Assembly: GCA_044224215.1 (NCBI GenBank)
Contig: JBGAKX010000027.1
Span: 1-40,424, forward strand
DNA: 40,424 nt
Reading direction: 5' to 3'
Origin: DAOMFM01 sp035429825
GTDB lineage: Bacteria > Acidobacteriota > Blastocatellia > UBA7656 > JADIYM01
A program made the translations under genes and the position numbers. Below, one piece after another: positions 1-9,200 of this stretch (position 1 is the stretch's first letter; the number at the start of each line of letters is the position of its first letter). The notes beneath the pieces were generated by a model. The model ran no database searches. It saw only the letters and a program-made list of their open reading frames with translations, and had not been told where the DNA came from.

Positions 1-15
1 TACGGACCTGTTCAC

Positions 16-588
16 GTGCCGGACACGCGCACGCTGGAATTCATGGACGAATCGACCGACAACGCACCGGAATTCAGTTCCACAGCGATCGAGCACCTCG
101 ACGCGCTGTACGGCTACGCCATGACGCTCACGAGGAGCTCGGCCGCAGCGGAGGATCTGGTCCAGGAGACCTACCTGCGAGCCGTTCGCGCATTCGGGAG
201 GTTGCTGCCCGACAGCAACCTCAAGGGCTGGCTGTTCGCGATCATGCGCAACGCGTGGCTGAACCAGGTTCGGCACGACCGCTCGGGACCGCGATTCGTC
301 GATCTCGACGTGGAGGAGGCCGACCGGGTCCGCTGGATGGACGAGCGTCAGGATCCGCTCGGCGAGCTCGAGCGAAAGGAGACGGGCGAGCACGTTCGCG
401 ACGCCATCGGACGCCTCCCGGCGCTGTACCAGGAGATCATCGTCCTTCGCGACATCGAGGGGTTTTCGTATCAGCAGATCGCAGCCGTGCTCGGCTGTCC
501 CGCGGGGACCGTAATGTCGCGGTTGTGCCGCGCCCGGGACAGGCTCAGACTGCAGCTTGCCGGCATGGGAATGGGACGGCCATCATGA
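16..588 (+). CDS. ECF-type RNA polymerase sigma factor
   Basis: This is an extracytoplasmic-function sigma-70 factor of 190 aa, the usual ECF size. Sigma region 2 lies at about residues 28-90; it includes the AEDLVQETYLRA helix and the LKGWLFAIMRNAWLN segment that contact core polymerase and the -10 element. Region 4 lies at about 125-182 (LPALYQEIIVLRDIEGFSYQQIA, then the GTVMSRLCRARDRL helix-turn-helix) and reads the -35 element. The GTG at 16 gives the longest frame. An ATG at 43 (MDESTD) is an equally good start, and no strong ribosome site decides between them. The stop overlaps the start of the anti-sigma gene by 4 bp (ATGA), so the pair should be co-translated. The regulon is unknown; such pairs usually answer envelope or redox stress. 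Confidence 0.93.
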   Translation: MPDTRTLEFMDESTDNAPEFSSTAIEHLDALYGYAMTLTRSSAAAEDLVQETYLRAVRAFGRLLPDSNLKGWLFAIMRNAWLNQVRHDRSGPRFVDLDVEEADRVRWMDERQDPLGELERKETGEHVRDAIGRLPALYQEIIVLRDIEGFSYQQIAAVLGCPAGTVMSRLCRARDRLRLQLAGMGMGRPS

Positions 589-1484
589 GCAACGTGACAC
601 GATGCGACGAGATTCGATCGCAGATGGCGTTCCATCTGGACTCCGAGCTTGGCGGCGAGGATCTGGAGCTGTTCGACGAGCACATTCGGGACTGCCCGGA
701 TTGTCGCGCGATCGCCGAGGACGAGCGCGCGTTCGTCGACATGGTGCGCGCCTCGCGTCCGTTGTACGAAGCACCCGAGGGATTGCGGACGCGGGTGTCG
801 GAAATTCTCGAAGGATCGGGCGAGCCACTGCGCGTGCCCGACGCGCTGCGTGGACGCGTCACGCGCCTGATCGCCGGGCGTCCGCGGTGGCGGTCGGCCG
901 CGGCGATCTGGATTGCGGCAAGTCTCGTCGCGGCGGTCGGCGTGCTGCTCGTGGTGGCGCGCGATTCGGCGGTGCGGGCTCCCGAGCCATCGGAGTTCGC
1001 GCGGCTCGCCGTCGACGTGCACAGCAGGCACGTGCGCGGCCAGCTGCCGCTGGAGATCTCGACGGATTCACCCGAGGCGGTTTCGTCGTGGTTCGCCGGG
1101 AAGGTCCCGTTCGGGCTGCAACTTCCGAACTACCAGGAATCGTCCGGCCAGGATCTGCGGTACCGGCTCGAGGGCGCAAGGCTGGTCGGGTTCCGCGGCG
1201 ACTATGCGGCGCTCGTGGCGTACGAGATGGGGAACCGGCCGATCTCGCTCGTCGTGACGTCGAGTGCGACCGCGATGCCCGCGGGCGGAACCGAGATCGC
1301 CATGAAGGGGCTGACGTTCCACTTTGACGCAATCGACGGGCTGAAGGTGATCACGTGGGCCGACAAGGGCCTGACCTACGCGCTGGTGTCTGAGCTCGAG
1401 GCGAGCGCCAAGCAGTCGTGCATCGTGTGCCACGAGGGCGCCAAGGATCGCGAGCTGCTCGACGCGTTGAATGCGCCGCTGTAG
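585..1484 (+). CDS. Zinc-finger membrane anti-sigma factor with C-terminal CxxCH
   Basis: This 299-aa protein probably sequesters the sigma factor encoded just upstream. The N-terminus carries a ZAS-type zinc site: Cys7, then His33-x3-Cys37-x2-Cys40. A single hydrophobic segment at about residues 105-125 should cross the inner membrane, leaving about 170 residues outside. The periplasmic part ends with Cys279-Ile-Val-Cys282-His283, a perfect heme c attachment motif, within 20 residues of the C-terminus. The start is the ATG at 585, which overlaps the sigma stop; an open frame runs upstream to 255 but has no coding support there. The sigma/anti-sigma assignment is firm. A heme or redox-sensing role for the tail is inference. 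Confidence 0.88.
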   Translation: MSNVTRCDEIRSQMAFHLDSELGGEDLELFDEHIRDCPDCRAIAEDERAFVDMVRASRPLYEAPEGLRTRVSEILEGSGEPLRVPDALRGRVTRLIAGRPRWRSAAAIWIAASLVAAVGVLLVVARDSAVRAPEPSEFARLAVDVHSRHVRGQLPLEISTDSPEAVSSWFAGKVPFGLQLPNYQESSGQDLRYRLEGARLVGFRGDYAALVAYEMGNRPISLVVTSSATAMPAGGTEIAMKGLTFHFDAIDGLKVITWADKGLTYALVSELEASAKQSCIVCHEGAKDRELLDALNAPL

Positions 1485-1545
1485 CGAACGTTCGAGAATC
1501 GTGTTCGCAGACGGCGGAGCCTCAGGCGTTCATCGTGCCGGCGCG

Positions 1546-2979
1546 TCAGCGTTCGGCGATGTGATCCTCGCCCGAGTAGCGGAGGTTCACCCGAACGATC
1601 CGTCCGTCGTCATTGGCCGAGAACGTCACACGGCCCTCCGCGAGCGGCATGAAGAACTCGGTCGCCGACAGCGGGATCAGCCCAGCCTTGTACTTCCCCT
1701 CGACGCTCGCCGTCAGGTAATCGGGCTCGTTCGCGATCGTGACGAACGTGCCGTCGGCGAACCGGTATTTTCCTTCGAGCCGCGCGAGCTGGTCAGGCGC
1801 CAGCTTGACGACCTTGCCACGCAACGGCATGTCGTACGGCTTGCCCAGCGCGATCGCAGAGATGTCCCACGCGATTCGGTTCAGCCTCGCGCGGTCGAGG
1901 TTCGACACGATGACGATCGTCAGTCCGTCGTCCGGAAACCTGATGAAATCCGTCGCGTAGCCGGGCAGAAAACCCGTATGGCGTGCCCGCTTCCGGTCGA
2001 ACGCCGTGTCGACGAACCAGCCAAGGCCGTAGTTGCCGAGCCCGGGGTGGAAGATCTCGGCGATGTCCGTCGCGGGCACGAAACCGCGGCCGTCCATGAC
2101 CAGGCTCCAGCGATAGAGATCGTCGACGGTGCTGTAGAGCCACGCATCGCCCTCGGGCGGCGTCAACGCGAGTCGCGGCACCCGCGTCAGATGGCCGTCG
2201 GTGAGCGAGACCCCCGCAAGTGTCCGCTCCCATCCGAGGTCGCCGTGCGTATAGCCGTTCGCAAGCTGGTGCGGTCGCACACCGGTGCCGAGGACACCCG
2301 AATGCGTCATTCCCGCCGGTTTGAGCACATTGGCGACGACGAAGTCTTCGAACGGCTGGCCCGCCGCGCGCTCGACGATCTGGCCGAGCACGATGTATCC
2401 GGTGTTGCTGTAGTTGAACTTCTCGCCAGGCGCGAAGTCGAGAGGCAGCTTCCGCGCATTCGCAAAGATCGTGGCTGATGCATCGGGCCGAACCATGAAA
2501 TCGAGGTACTTCTGCGAACCCAGCTCGAGCGACTCCTCGTAGTCGGGAATCCCGGATGTGTGATGGAGCAACTGCTCGATCGTGATTGCCTTCCACGATT
2601 CAGGGCAATCATCGACGTATCGACAGATCGGGTCGTCGAGCTTCAGCTTCCCACGATCGCGCAGGACGAGCACAGCCATTGCCGTGAACATCTTGGAGAC
2701 CGACGCGACCTCGTGCTGCGTCTCGGGTGTGAAGCGGATCTTCCGTTCGACGTCGGCGTAGCCGTAGCCCTTTCTGAGGAGCACCTTGCCGTACCGTGCG
2801 ACGAGCACCGCGCCGCTGAAATTGCCCATCTCGGACCGGATCGAAAGGTAACGATCCATCTGGTCGGCAGGTGCGCCACTTCGCGCCACGCCCGCGAGCG
2901 GCGACGCGGCCACAATCGCGAGCGAGAGAATGAGGTATGAAATAATAGTGCGCACTGATCGGTTAGACGTTCTCGCCAT
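1546..2979 (-). CDS. Secreted class C beta-lactamase-family serine hydrolase
   Basis: This 477-aa exported serine hydrolase belongs to the beta-lactamase class C / penicillin-binding-protein-like family (Pfam Beta-lactamase). A signal peptide is visible (ISYLILSLAIVAASPLAGVA). The active-site motifs are Ser93-x-x-Lys96 (SVSK), Tyr190-Ser-Asn192, and HTG before LPGYATDF as the KTG equivalent. The last 80 residues form a separate beta-rich accessory domain (LAPDQLARLEGKYRF onward), common in this family. The ATG at 2979 was chosen because the signal peptide follows it directly; the frame stays open to 3240 but that part looks non-coding. The gene is divergent from the cupin gene at 3073. Substrate is unknown: D-amino peptides, esters or beta-lactams are all possible. 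Confidence 0.9.
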   Translation of the reverse strand: MARTSNRSVRTIISYLILSLAIVAASPLAGVARSGAPADQMDRYLSIRSEMGNFSGAVLVARYGKVLLRKGYGYADVERKIRFTPETQHEVASVSKMFTAMAVLVLRDRGKLKLDDPICRYVDDCPESWKAITIEQLLHHTSGIPDYEESLELGSQKYLDFMVRPDASATIFANARKLPLDFAPGEKFNYSNTGYIVLGQIVERAAGQPFEDFVVANVLKPAGMTHSGVLGTGVRPHQLANGYTHGDLGWERTLAGVSLTDGHLTRVPRLALTPPEGDAWLYSTVDDLYRWSLVMDGRGFVPATDIAEIFHPGLGNYGLGWFVDTAFDRKRARHTGFLPGYATDFIRFPDDGLTIVIVSNLDRARLNRIAWDISAIALGKPYDMPLRGKVVKLAPDQLARLEGKYRFADGTFVTIANEPDYLTASVEGKYKAGLIPLSATEFFMPLAEGRVTFSANDDGRIVRVNLRYSGEDHIAER

Positions 2980-3072
2980 ACCGGGCGTTAACAGCAGTCG
3001 GTATGGGTTTTGACTCATCGCGGATGCGATCCGCATGATCCGCAACATCCGCGGTCTGTTCTTCTCATCATC

Positions 3073-4161
3073 ATGGATCACAAAATCACCGATTCGCACG
3101 ACCCGATCCGCGCGGCCGAGATTTGCATTCCGTGCGAGGACCTCACCCAAATGCTCGCATTCTTTACCGGCGACCTGGGCTTTCGTGTCGACCTGATCTT
3201 CCCGGCGGACGCTCCGTGTATCGCGGTGGTATCGGGACACGGCGTCACGTTACGGCTCGAGCGGTCGGAAGCGACTGGGCCGGTGGGTGCCGTGCTGAGA
3301 CTCCACGGCGACGAAGGCACGCGACGCCTGACGGCTCCGAACGGCATGCGCATCGAGTTCGTGGACGATGCGGCGGCGTCGGTTCTTCCGGGTAAGACGG
3401 TCAATCCCGAGTGGGTGCTCACACGCGGCGGCTCGGATGGATGGAGCGCAGGCCGCGCCGGGATGCTGTACCGCGACCTCATTCCGTCGCGTCTCGGCGG
3501 ACGTTTCATCGCGTCGCACATCCGGATTCCCGACGGCGGCGAGGTGCCCGACTACGTGCACTTTCACAAGGTCCGGTTTCAGATGATCTTCTGCCGCACA
3601 GGCTGGGTGCGCGTCGTGTACGAAGACCAGGGCGAGCCGTTCGTACTGCACGCGGGCGACTGCGTGTTGCAGCCACCGGAGATTCGCCATCGCGTGCTCG
3701 AGTCGTCACCTGGGCTGGAGGTCGTCGAGGTCGGCTGTCCCGCGGTTCACGAGACGTGGGCCGATCACGCGCTCGACCTGCCGACCACCTCGATCCGTCA
3801 CGACCGCAAGTATGCGGGGCAGCGGTTCGTTCGGTACGAGGCTGCGGGTGCGAGTTGGGACCCGTCCGAGTTTGGGGGCTTTGAGTCGAGCGACACCGGC
3901 ATCGCGGCGGCCACGGCCGGGCTCGCGGGTGTGCGCGTGCTGCGGGCGCAGCGCGACGTGAACAATACGACAACACCGGTGGCATCGGCCGAGGAGTTTC
4001 ACTTTTTGTTTGTGTTGACCGGCGAGGTTCGGGTCGAGGGCGATGCGATTGGCGATCACATCCTGAGTGAAGGTGACAGTTGTGTCCTGCCGGGAGGAAT
4101 CACGTACTCCATGCGAGCAGCACGTGGGGCGGAACTTCTACAGGTGAAGCTGCCAGCGTAG
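3073..4161 (+). CDS. VOC (glyoxalase-like) domain fused to two cupin domains
   Basis: This 362-aa protein has no signal peptide, so it is probably cytosolic. Residues 12-105 resemble a vicinal-oxygen-chelate domain (AEICIPCEDLTQMLAFFTGDLGF start, IEFVDD end). Residues about 130-235 form a cupin with the metal-binding pattern PDYVHFHKVRFQ and later HAGDC...PPEIRHRV. Residues 285-360 form a second cupin (EEFHFLFVLTGEVRVEGD ... LSEGDSCVLPGGITYSM). Such tandem cupins often bind Mn, Fe or Ni and act as sugar isomerases or dioxygenases, but no specific reaction can be read here. The ATG at 3073 starts where similarity to VOC proteins starts; an in-frame ATG at 3010 exists. No obvious operon partner. 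Confidence 0.8.
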   Translation: MDHKITDSHDPIRAAEICIPCEDLTQMLAFFTGDLGFRVDLIFPADAPCIAVVSGHGVTLRLERSEATGPVGAVLRLHGDEGTRRLTAPNGMRIEFVDDAAASVLPGKTVNPEWVLTRGGSDGWSAGRAGMLYRDLIPSRLGGRFIASHIRIPDGGEVPDYVHFHKVRFQMIFCRTGWVRVVYEDQGEPFVLHAGDCVLQPPEIRHRVLESSPGLEVVEVGCPAVHETWADHALDLPTTSIRHDRKYAGQRFVRYEAAGASWDPSEFGGFESSDTGIAAATAGLAGVRVLRAQRDVNNTTTPVASAEEFHFLFVLTGEVRVEGDAIGDHILSEGDSCVLPGGITYSMRAARGAELLQVKLPA

Positions 4162-4164
4162 ATC

Positions 4165-4199
4165 CGCACGCAGAGACGCAAAGACGCGGAGGCGCGGAG
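4165..4199. repeat. Intergenic CGCAGAGACGCAAAGACGCGG repeat
   Basis: This purine-rich stretch is built on iterated GACGC units and sits between the convergent cupin and membrane-protein genes. It resembles the short dispersed intergenic repeats common in Acidobacteriota and Planctomycetes. No coding role is seen. Confidence 0.45.
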
Positions 4200-4202
4200 T
4201 GC

Positions 4203-5960
4203 CTACTGGTGCACCAGGAACTCCACGCGAACGATCCGAATATCGAACGGCCGGATGTCCGGATCGATCCGCAGACGGTCGATGCGGTCGTAGATCCAGA
4301 ACGTGGCCTCGTGCTCGCCCGGTGTCGCAGGCACGCGATGCGACACGGTCCGGTCGCCCTCGGCGAATTGGTTGGCACCGTCGAGCATCCAGTAGAGCTG
4401 CATGTCGGCCTCAGGCGCAGCCGACGCGTCGAACGAATAGACGACCCTCACGCCGCACACGTCGAGAGGCCGCGCGAGCGCGTAGTCGATATGCCCGTCG
4501 TCACCCAGGCAATGGACGACGCCGTCGCGCACTTCGGTTTCGTTCAGAGCGATCACCGTGAGCGCCGCGTCGGTCGACACGCACGGCCCGGATTGAGGAG
4601 CAGCATCGATGAACGGTCCCGAGCGCTGGGCTCGCAGCATGTCGAGCCGTTCCGCAAGCGCGTCCGTGTTCGGGTAGATCTTTCCCATCGTTCGCTCGGC
4701 CAGCACCGTCGACGGAGCGCCAGCGGCAACGCCCCGAATCACGACGTCTGCGGCGTCGGCCCGCATGCGGCCGTACTCGATGCCAACCTCGGTGTTCGGC
4801 CACAGCACCGCGAGCGCACACGCGAACAGCGCGAATTGCGCGAGCGCTGCAAGCGACGCGCGGGCATATATCTGCGCGGCGAAATAGGCTGCGAACAGAC
4901 CGGGGGTGAGAAGGAGCGCGTATCGAGCTGGAATCCCTGCCAGCGGGCCGATGACCGTTCGGCCCCACGCAATGCCCGCCGCGACGAGGCACGCCGCGCC
5001 AACACACGCCAGCAGGCCGGCAGCCCTGCTCGCGTGCGGCCATTCGCGCGCGGCCGGCACCAGCAGCGCACACAGCGCGACGGCGAATAACAGAACGACC
5101 AGGATTGCCGCATACGGCCACAGCCACGCGCCGCCGCTGCCGAAGGCAACGCTGAGGACTTCGACCAGCGTCCGCGCCGTGCCGCGAAGCGTTCGGGCAT
5201 GTGTTGCGAAGTACACCGGCTGCTGGTACCCGACGAAGTAGAGCGCGCACAGCAACACCGTTGCGCATGCCGAGCCGATGAGGACCGCGGCCCGGCGACG
5301 TCCGCCGCTCTCGGCGGTTCGCAGTTGAACGGCGCCCGCGTACGCCATCCACACGGCGAGCGGTGGCGCGAGCAGCAGCCCGATGCCTCCATTGAGCGGT
5401 TGGAGCGCGACGCACAACGCGAGCACCCACAGGGCCCAGCGACGTGACTTCCACAGATCGGTGGCGATGATCATCACGACTGCCGCCGCCTGCACGACCG
5501 GCAGCACGAAACTGAGCGAATAGAAGAAGATGATCGTTTCGCCGTGGGCCCAGTGCAGCACCGCGAGGGGGAAGAACGCGTCGGCGAACGATACACGCCC
5601 CCTGAGCCGGCGCGCGGTGAGGATCAGCGCGAGTGCAAGCGCCGAAAGAAGCAGCGCGTTGATGTACATCGCCGAACGCGGGTCACGTGTCGCGTTCCAC
5701 AGCGGATAGAGAATCGCGCGGGCAAGCACGTAGTGGTGCTCGACGGTCTGCTCCCACAGCCAGCCGAGCCGCAACGGCGTCGCTCCGGACAGCGTCGGGA
5801 CGAGCTCCCAATCCTCCATGTAAGGCACGGGGCGCCCGTACAGCCAGACGTAGGCTACGGCCATGACGGACATCGCGAGCCAGACGACGGCGGGGAAGAG
5901 CCATTCGGCCCGGGCGTCAGCCGGTTCATGTGCGTCGTCAAGGGGGTCTTGGGCTGACAC
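4203..5960 (-). CDS. Polytopic inner-membrane protein, possibly GT-C-like
   Basis: This 585-aa protein has about ten hydrophobic segments between residues 20 and 410, then a soluble beta-rich domain of about 170 residues at the C-terminus. The first extracytoplasmic loop contains PVPYMEDWELVP, directly after the first membrane helix. Acidic residues in that loop are a hallmark of GT-C membrane glycosyltransferases (ArnT/PMT type), so a lipid-linked glycosyl transfer is conceivable, but I cannot assign it. The C-terminal part (about 430-585) may be a carbohydrate-binding-like fold. The start is GTG at 5960; no ribosome site is obvious. The gene stands alone and is divergent from the Asp-box gene. 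Confidence 0.75.
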   Translation of the reverse strand: MSAQDPLDDAHEPADARAEWLFPAVVWLAMSVMAVAYVWLYGRPVPYMEDWELVPTLSGATPLRLGWLWEQTVEHHYVLARAILYPLWNATRDPRSAMYINALLLSALALALILTARRLRGRVSFADAFFPLAVLHWAHGETIIFFYSLSFVLPVVQAAAVVMIIATDLWKSRRWALWVLALCVALQPLNGGIGLLLAPPLAVWMAYAGAVQLRTAESGGRRRAAVLIGSACATVLLCALYFVGYQQPVYFATHARTLRGTARTLVEVLSVAFGSGGAWLWPYAAILVVLLFAVALCALLVPAAREWPHASRAAGLLACVGAACLVAAGIAWGRTVIGPLAGIPARYALLLTPGLFAAYFAAQIYARASLAALAQFALFACALAVLWPNTEVGIEYGRMRADAADVVIRGVAAGAPSTVLAERTMGKIYPNTDALAERLDMLRAQRSGPFIDAAPQSGPCVSTDAALTVIALNETEVRDGVVHCLGDDGHIDYALARPLDVCGVRVVYSFDASAAPEADMQLYWMLDGANQFAEGDRTVSHRVPATPGEHEATFWIYDRIDRLRIDPDIRPFDIRIVRVEFLVHQ

Positions 5961-6046
5961 GGTGAACGAGCATTGTGTCGGTCGGGTTGGAAGGTATCAA
6001 GGGGACGGCAGCGTTCCGGCCGGTTGGGCGAGCCTGGAGGTGGGCG

Positions 6047-6125
6047 GAGCCCTACCGGGCCCGGCTCTGGTTCAACGCCAGCGCGCAATGACAGACCCAG
6101 AGCCGGGTGCGGTAGCGCCCGGCTC
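6047..6125. repeat. Imperfect inverted repeat, GCGGTAGCGC family
   Basis: The left arm at 6047-6070 and right arm at 6097-6125 pair over GAGCC and over a 19-bp block (17 of 19 identical), with 26 bp between them. The right arm closely matches the arms of the inverted repeat at 16438-16562 (shared core GGGYGCGGTAGCGCYC), so both belong to one dispersed palindromic family. It lies in the divergent intergenic region upstream of the Asp-box gene. Confidence 0.7.
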
Positions 6126-6166
6126 ACCAAAAAAGGCAGGCTCCGGCAAAGGCGCGGGCACACAAC

Positions 6167-6203
6167 CCCGTGGATAGATCCCCGCCATCCGTGTAATCTG
6201 TGG
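6167..6203 (-). repeat. Dispersed CACAGATTACACGGAT-type repeat
   Basis: Read on the minus strand this segment contains CCACAGATTACACGGATGG, a diverged copy of the motif seen at 10040, 13596 and 14751. It lies within 30 bp of the ribosome site of the following gene, so it falls in the 5' leader. Confidence 0.5.
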
Positions 6204-6231
6204 CCCTTTCCACCACACCAAGGAGACGCCC

Positions 6232-9200
6232 GTGAAGCGAGTCCAATCTGCACGAATCCTCGTCGCCGTCATGCTGCTTGCCTCCGTCGCCGCGTCCGCG
6301 CGCGCCGGCGACACGCCCGCGCCCAAGACGCTGTCGGAGCAGCTCGCGGCGATGAAGTTCCGCTGCATCGGACCGTACCGCGGCGGCCGCTCGTGCGCCG
6401 TCACCGGTGTCCGGGGCGAACCGTCGGTCTTCTACATGGGCGCCACGGGCGGCGGCGTCTGGAAGACCGAGGACGCTGGCTCCACGTGGCGCCCGATCTC
6501 CGACAAGTTCTTCAAGACCGGCTCGGTCGGCGCGATCGCCGTCGCCGAATCCGACCACAACGTCGTCTACGCGGGGATGGGCGAATCCGCCATTCGCGGC
6601 AACGTTTCGCACGGCGACGGCGTGTACCGCTCCACCGACCGCGGCAAGACGTGGCAGCACATGGGCCTCGCGGAAACGCACCAGATCTCGCGCGTCCGAG
6701 TGCACCCGACCGACCCGAACCTTGTCTACGTCGCCGCGCAGGGACACGTGTGGGGACCCAACCCCGAACGCGGCGTGTACCGGTCCAAGGACGGCGGCAA
6801 GACCTGGGAGAAGGTTCTGTACGTCAGCGACAAGACCGGCGCGTCGGATCTGTGCATGGACCCGACGAACCCGAGAATCCTCTACGCCGGCATGTGGCAG
6901 GTGCAGCGCAAACCCTGGGCGCTGCTCTCGGGCGGCACCGAAGGTGGCCTCTTCAAGTCGACCGACGCCGGCGACACGTGGAAGAAACTCGAAGGCGGGC
7001 TTCCCACGGGCGTCGTCGGCAACGTCGGCGTCGCCGTGTCGCCCGTCAACCCCGACCGCATCTGGGCGCTCGTCGAAGCGGAGAAGGGCGGCGTCTACCG
7101 TTCCGACGACGGCGGCGAGAAGTGGACGCTGATCAACTCGGACAACAGCCTTCGGCAGCGTGCGTGGTACTACACGAAGATCTACGCCGACACGCGCAGC
7201 GCCGATACCGTCTACGTCCTGAACGTCAACTTTCACCGTTCGAACGACGGCGGCCAGAGCTTCTCCGTGATTGGCACGAACCACGGTGACCACCACGACC
7301 TGTGGATCGATCCGGACGTCTCGACGCGGATGATCATCGGCGACGACGGCGGTGGCGCGGTCAGCGTCGACAACGGTGCGTCGTGGTCGTCGCTCAACAA
7401 CCAGCCCACCGGCCAGTTCTACCGTGTCACCACTGACGACCGGTATCCGTACTGGGTCTACGGCGCGCAGCAGGACAACACGACGATCGCGATCAAGAGC
7501 CGCAGCAACGACTCCGGGATCGGCGAGAGCGACTGGCACCCGGTCGGCGGCGGTGAGAGCGGTTGGATCGCACCAAAGCCCGGAAATCCGGACGTTGTCT
7601 ATGCCGGCGAGTACGGCGGATCGATCTCGCGGTACGACAACGTCTCGGGTCAGTCGCGCGAAATCACCGCGTGGCCGCAGCTCGCGATAGGCCAGGCGCC
7701 AAAGGACCTCCGTTACCGGTTCCAGTGGAACGCACCGATCATCGCGTCGAAACACGAGCCAAACACCGTCTATCACGGCGCGCAGGTGCTCCTCCGCACG
7801 CGCGACGAAGGGCAGACGTGGGAGGAGGTCAGCTCCGACCTCACGCGCAACGACAAGACGAAGCAGGACTACTCGGGAGGCCCGATCACTCGCGACAACA
7901 CCGGCGTCGAGCTCTACGACTCGATCTTCGCGGTGACCGAGTCGCCGCGCGAGCCGGGGACCATCTGGGTCGGATCGGACGACGGGCTCGTGCACGTGAC
8001 GCGCGACAGCGGGAAGTCGTGGCAGAACGTGACGCCAAAGGGCATGCCGGAGTGGATCCAGATCAACTCCATCGACGCGTCCGCTCACGATCCGGCAACC
8101 GCGTACGTCGCGGCGACGATGTACAAGAACAACGACTTCCGGCCCTACCTCTACAAGACGAACGACTATGGCAAGACGTGGACAAAGATCACGACGGGAA
8201 TTCCGGAGACGGCGTTCACGCGCGTGATCCGCGAAGACCCCCAGCGCAAGGGGCTGCTGTTCGCAGGAACGGAGACCGGCCTCTACGTGTCACTCGACGA
8301 CGGCGCGAACTGGCAACCGTTCCAGCAGAACCTGCCGATCGTACCGATCACCGACATGACGATCAAGAACGGCGATCTTGTCGTCGCGACGCAGGGCCGC
8401 GCGTTCTGGATTCTCGACGACCTCACACCGCTTCGTTCGTATTCCGCCGCGACGGCGGCATCGACGAGGCTCTTTGTCTTTGATCCGCGGCCGGCGGTGC
8501 GATGGGACGGTGGCGGTTCGTTCGAGGGATCCGCGCCCGCACTCGGCGAGAACCCGCCAAACGGCGTGGCGGTCTCGTTCTGGCTCAGGGAGAAGCTCGG
8601 CGAGAAGGAGACGCTCAAGATCGAATTCCTCGAGGGCGACACGGTGCTGAGGACGTTCTCGAGCGAGAAGCGCGAGCCAGGGCCTGACGACCCGGCGGAC
8701 GCTCCGTTGCCGTTGAAGGATATCGTTGCGGGCGACAACCGCGTCGTGTGGGACATGCGGCTCGCGAGCCCCAAGCTCGTGCCAAAGGCTGTCATCTGGG
8801 GTTCCCGGCAGGGGCCGCGAGTCAGTCCTGGGACGTACGCGGTCAGGTTTACGCTGGGAACCGAGACCGTCACGAAACCGTTCGACGTGGTTCCGAATCC
8901 GACGGTGAAGGTGACGGCGGCGGAGCTGCGCCAGCAATTCGAGCTCCTCAGGACGCTGCGCGACGAGTTGCAGCAGACGCACGACGCCGTCCGAGGCATC
9001 CGCGACGTCAAGGCGCAGATGAAGGACGTCGTCGACCGCGCGAAACGGATCGGGAAGGGCGCAGGACTCGACGAGAAGGCGAAGACGCTCGACGAGAAGC
9101 TCACCGCGATCGAGCGAAAGCTGGTCAATCCCGACATCAAGAGCAGCCAGGACGTGCTGAACTTCCCGCCTGCGCTCGACCATCAGATCGTCGGCATTGC

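Noticed and set aside
1546..2979. A dedicated beta-lactam resistance gene.
   Set aside because: Motifs fit the broad class C serine hydrolase family with a C-terminal accessory domain, and there is no AmpR-type regulator, so resistance cannot be claimed.
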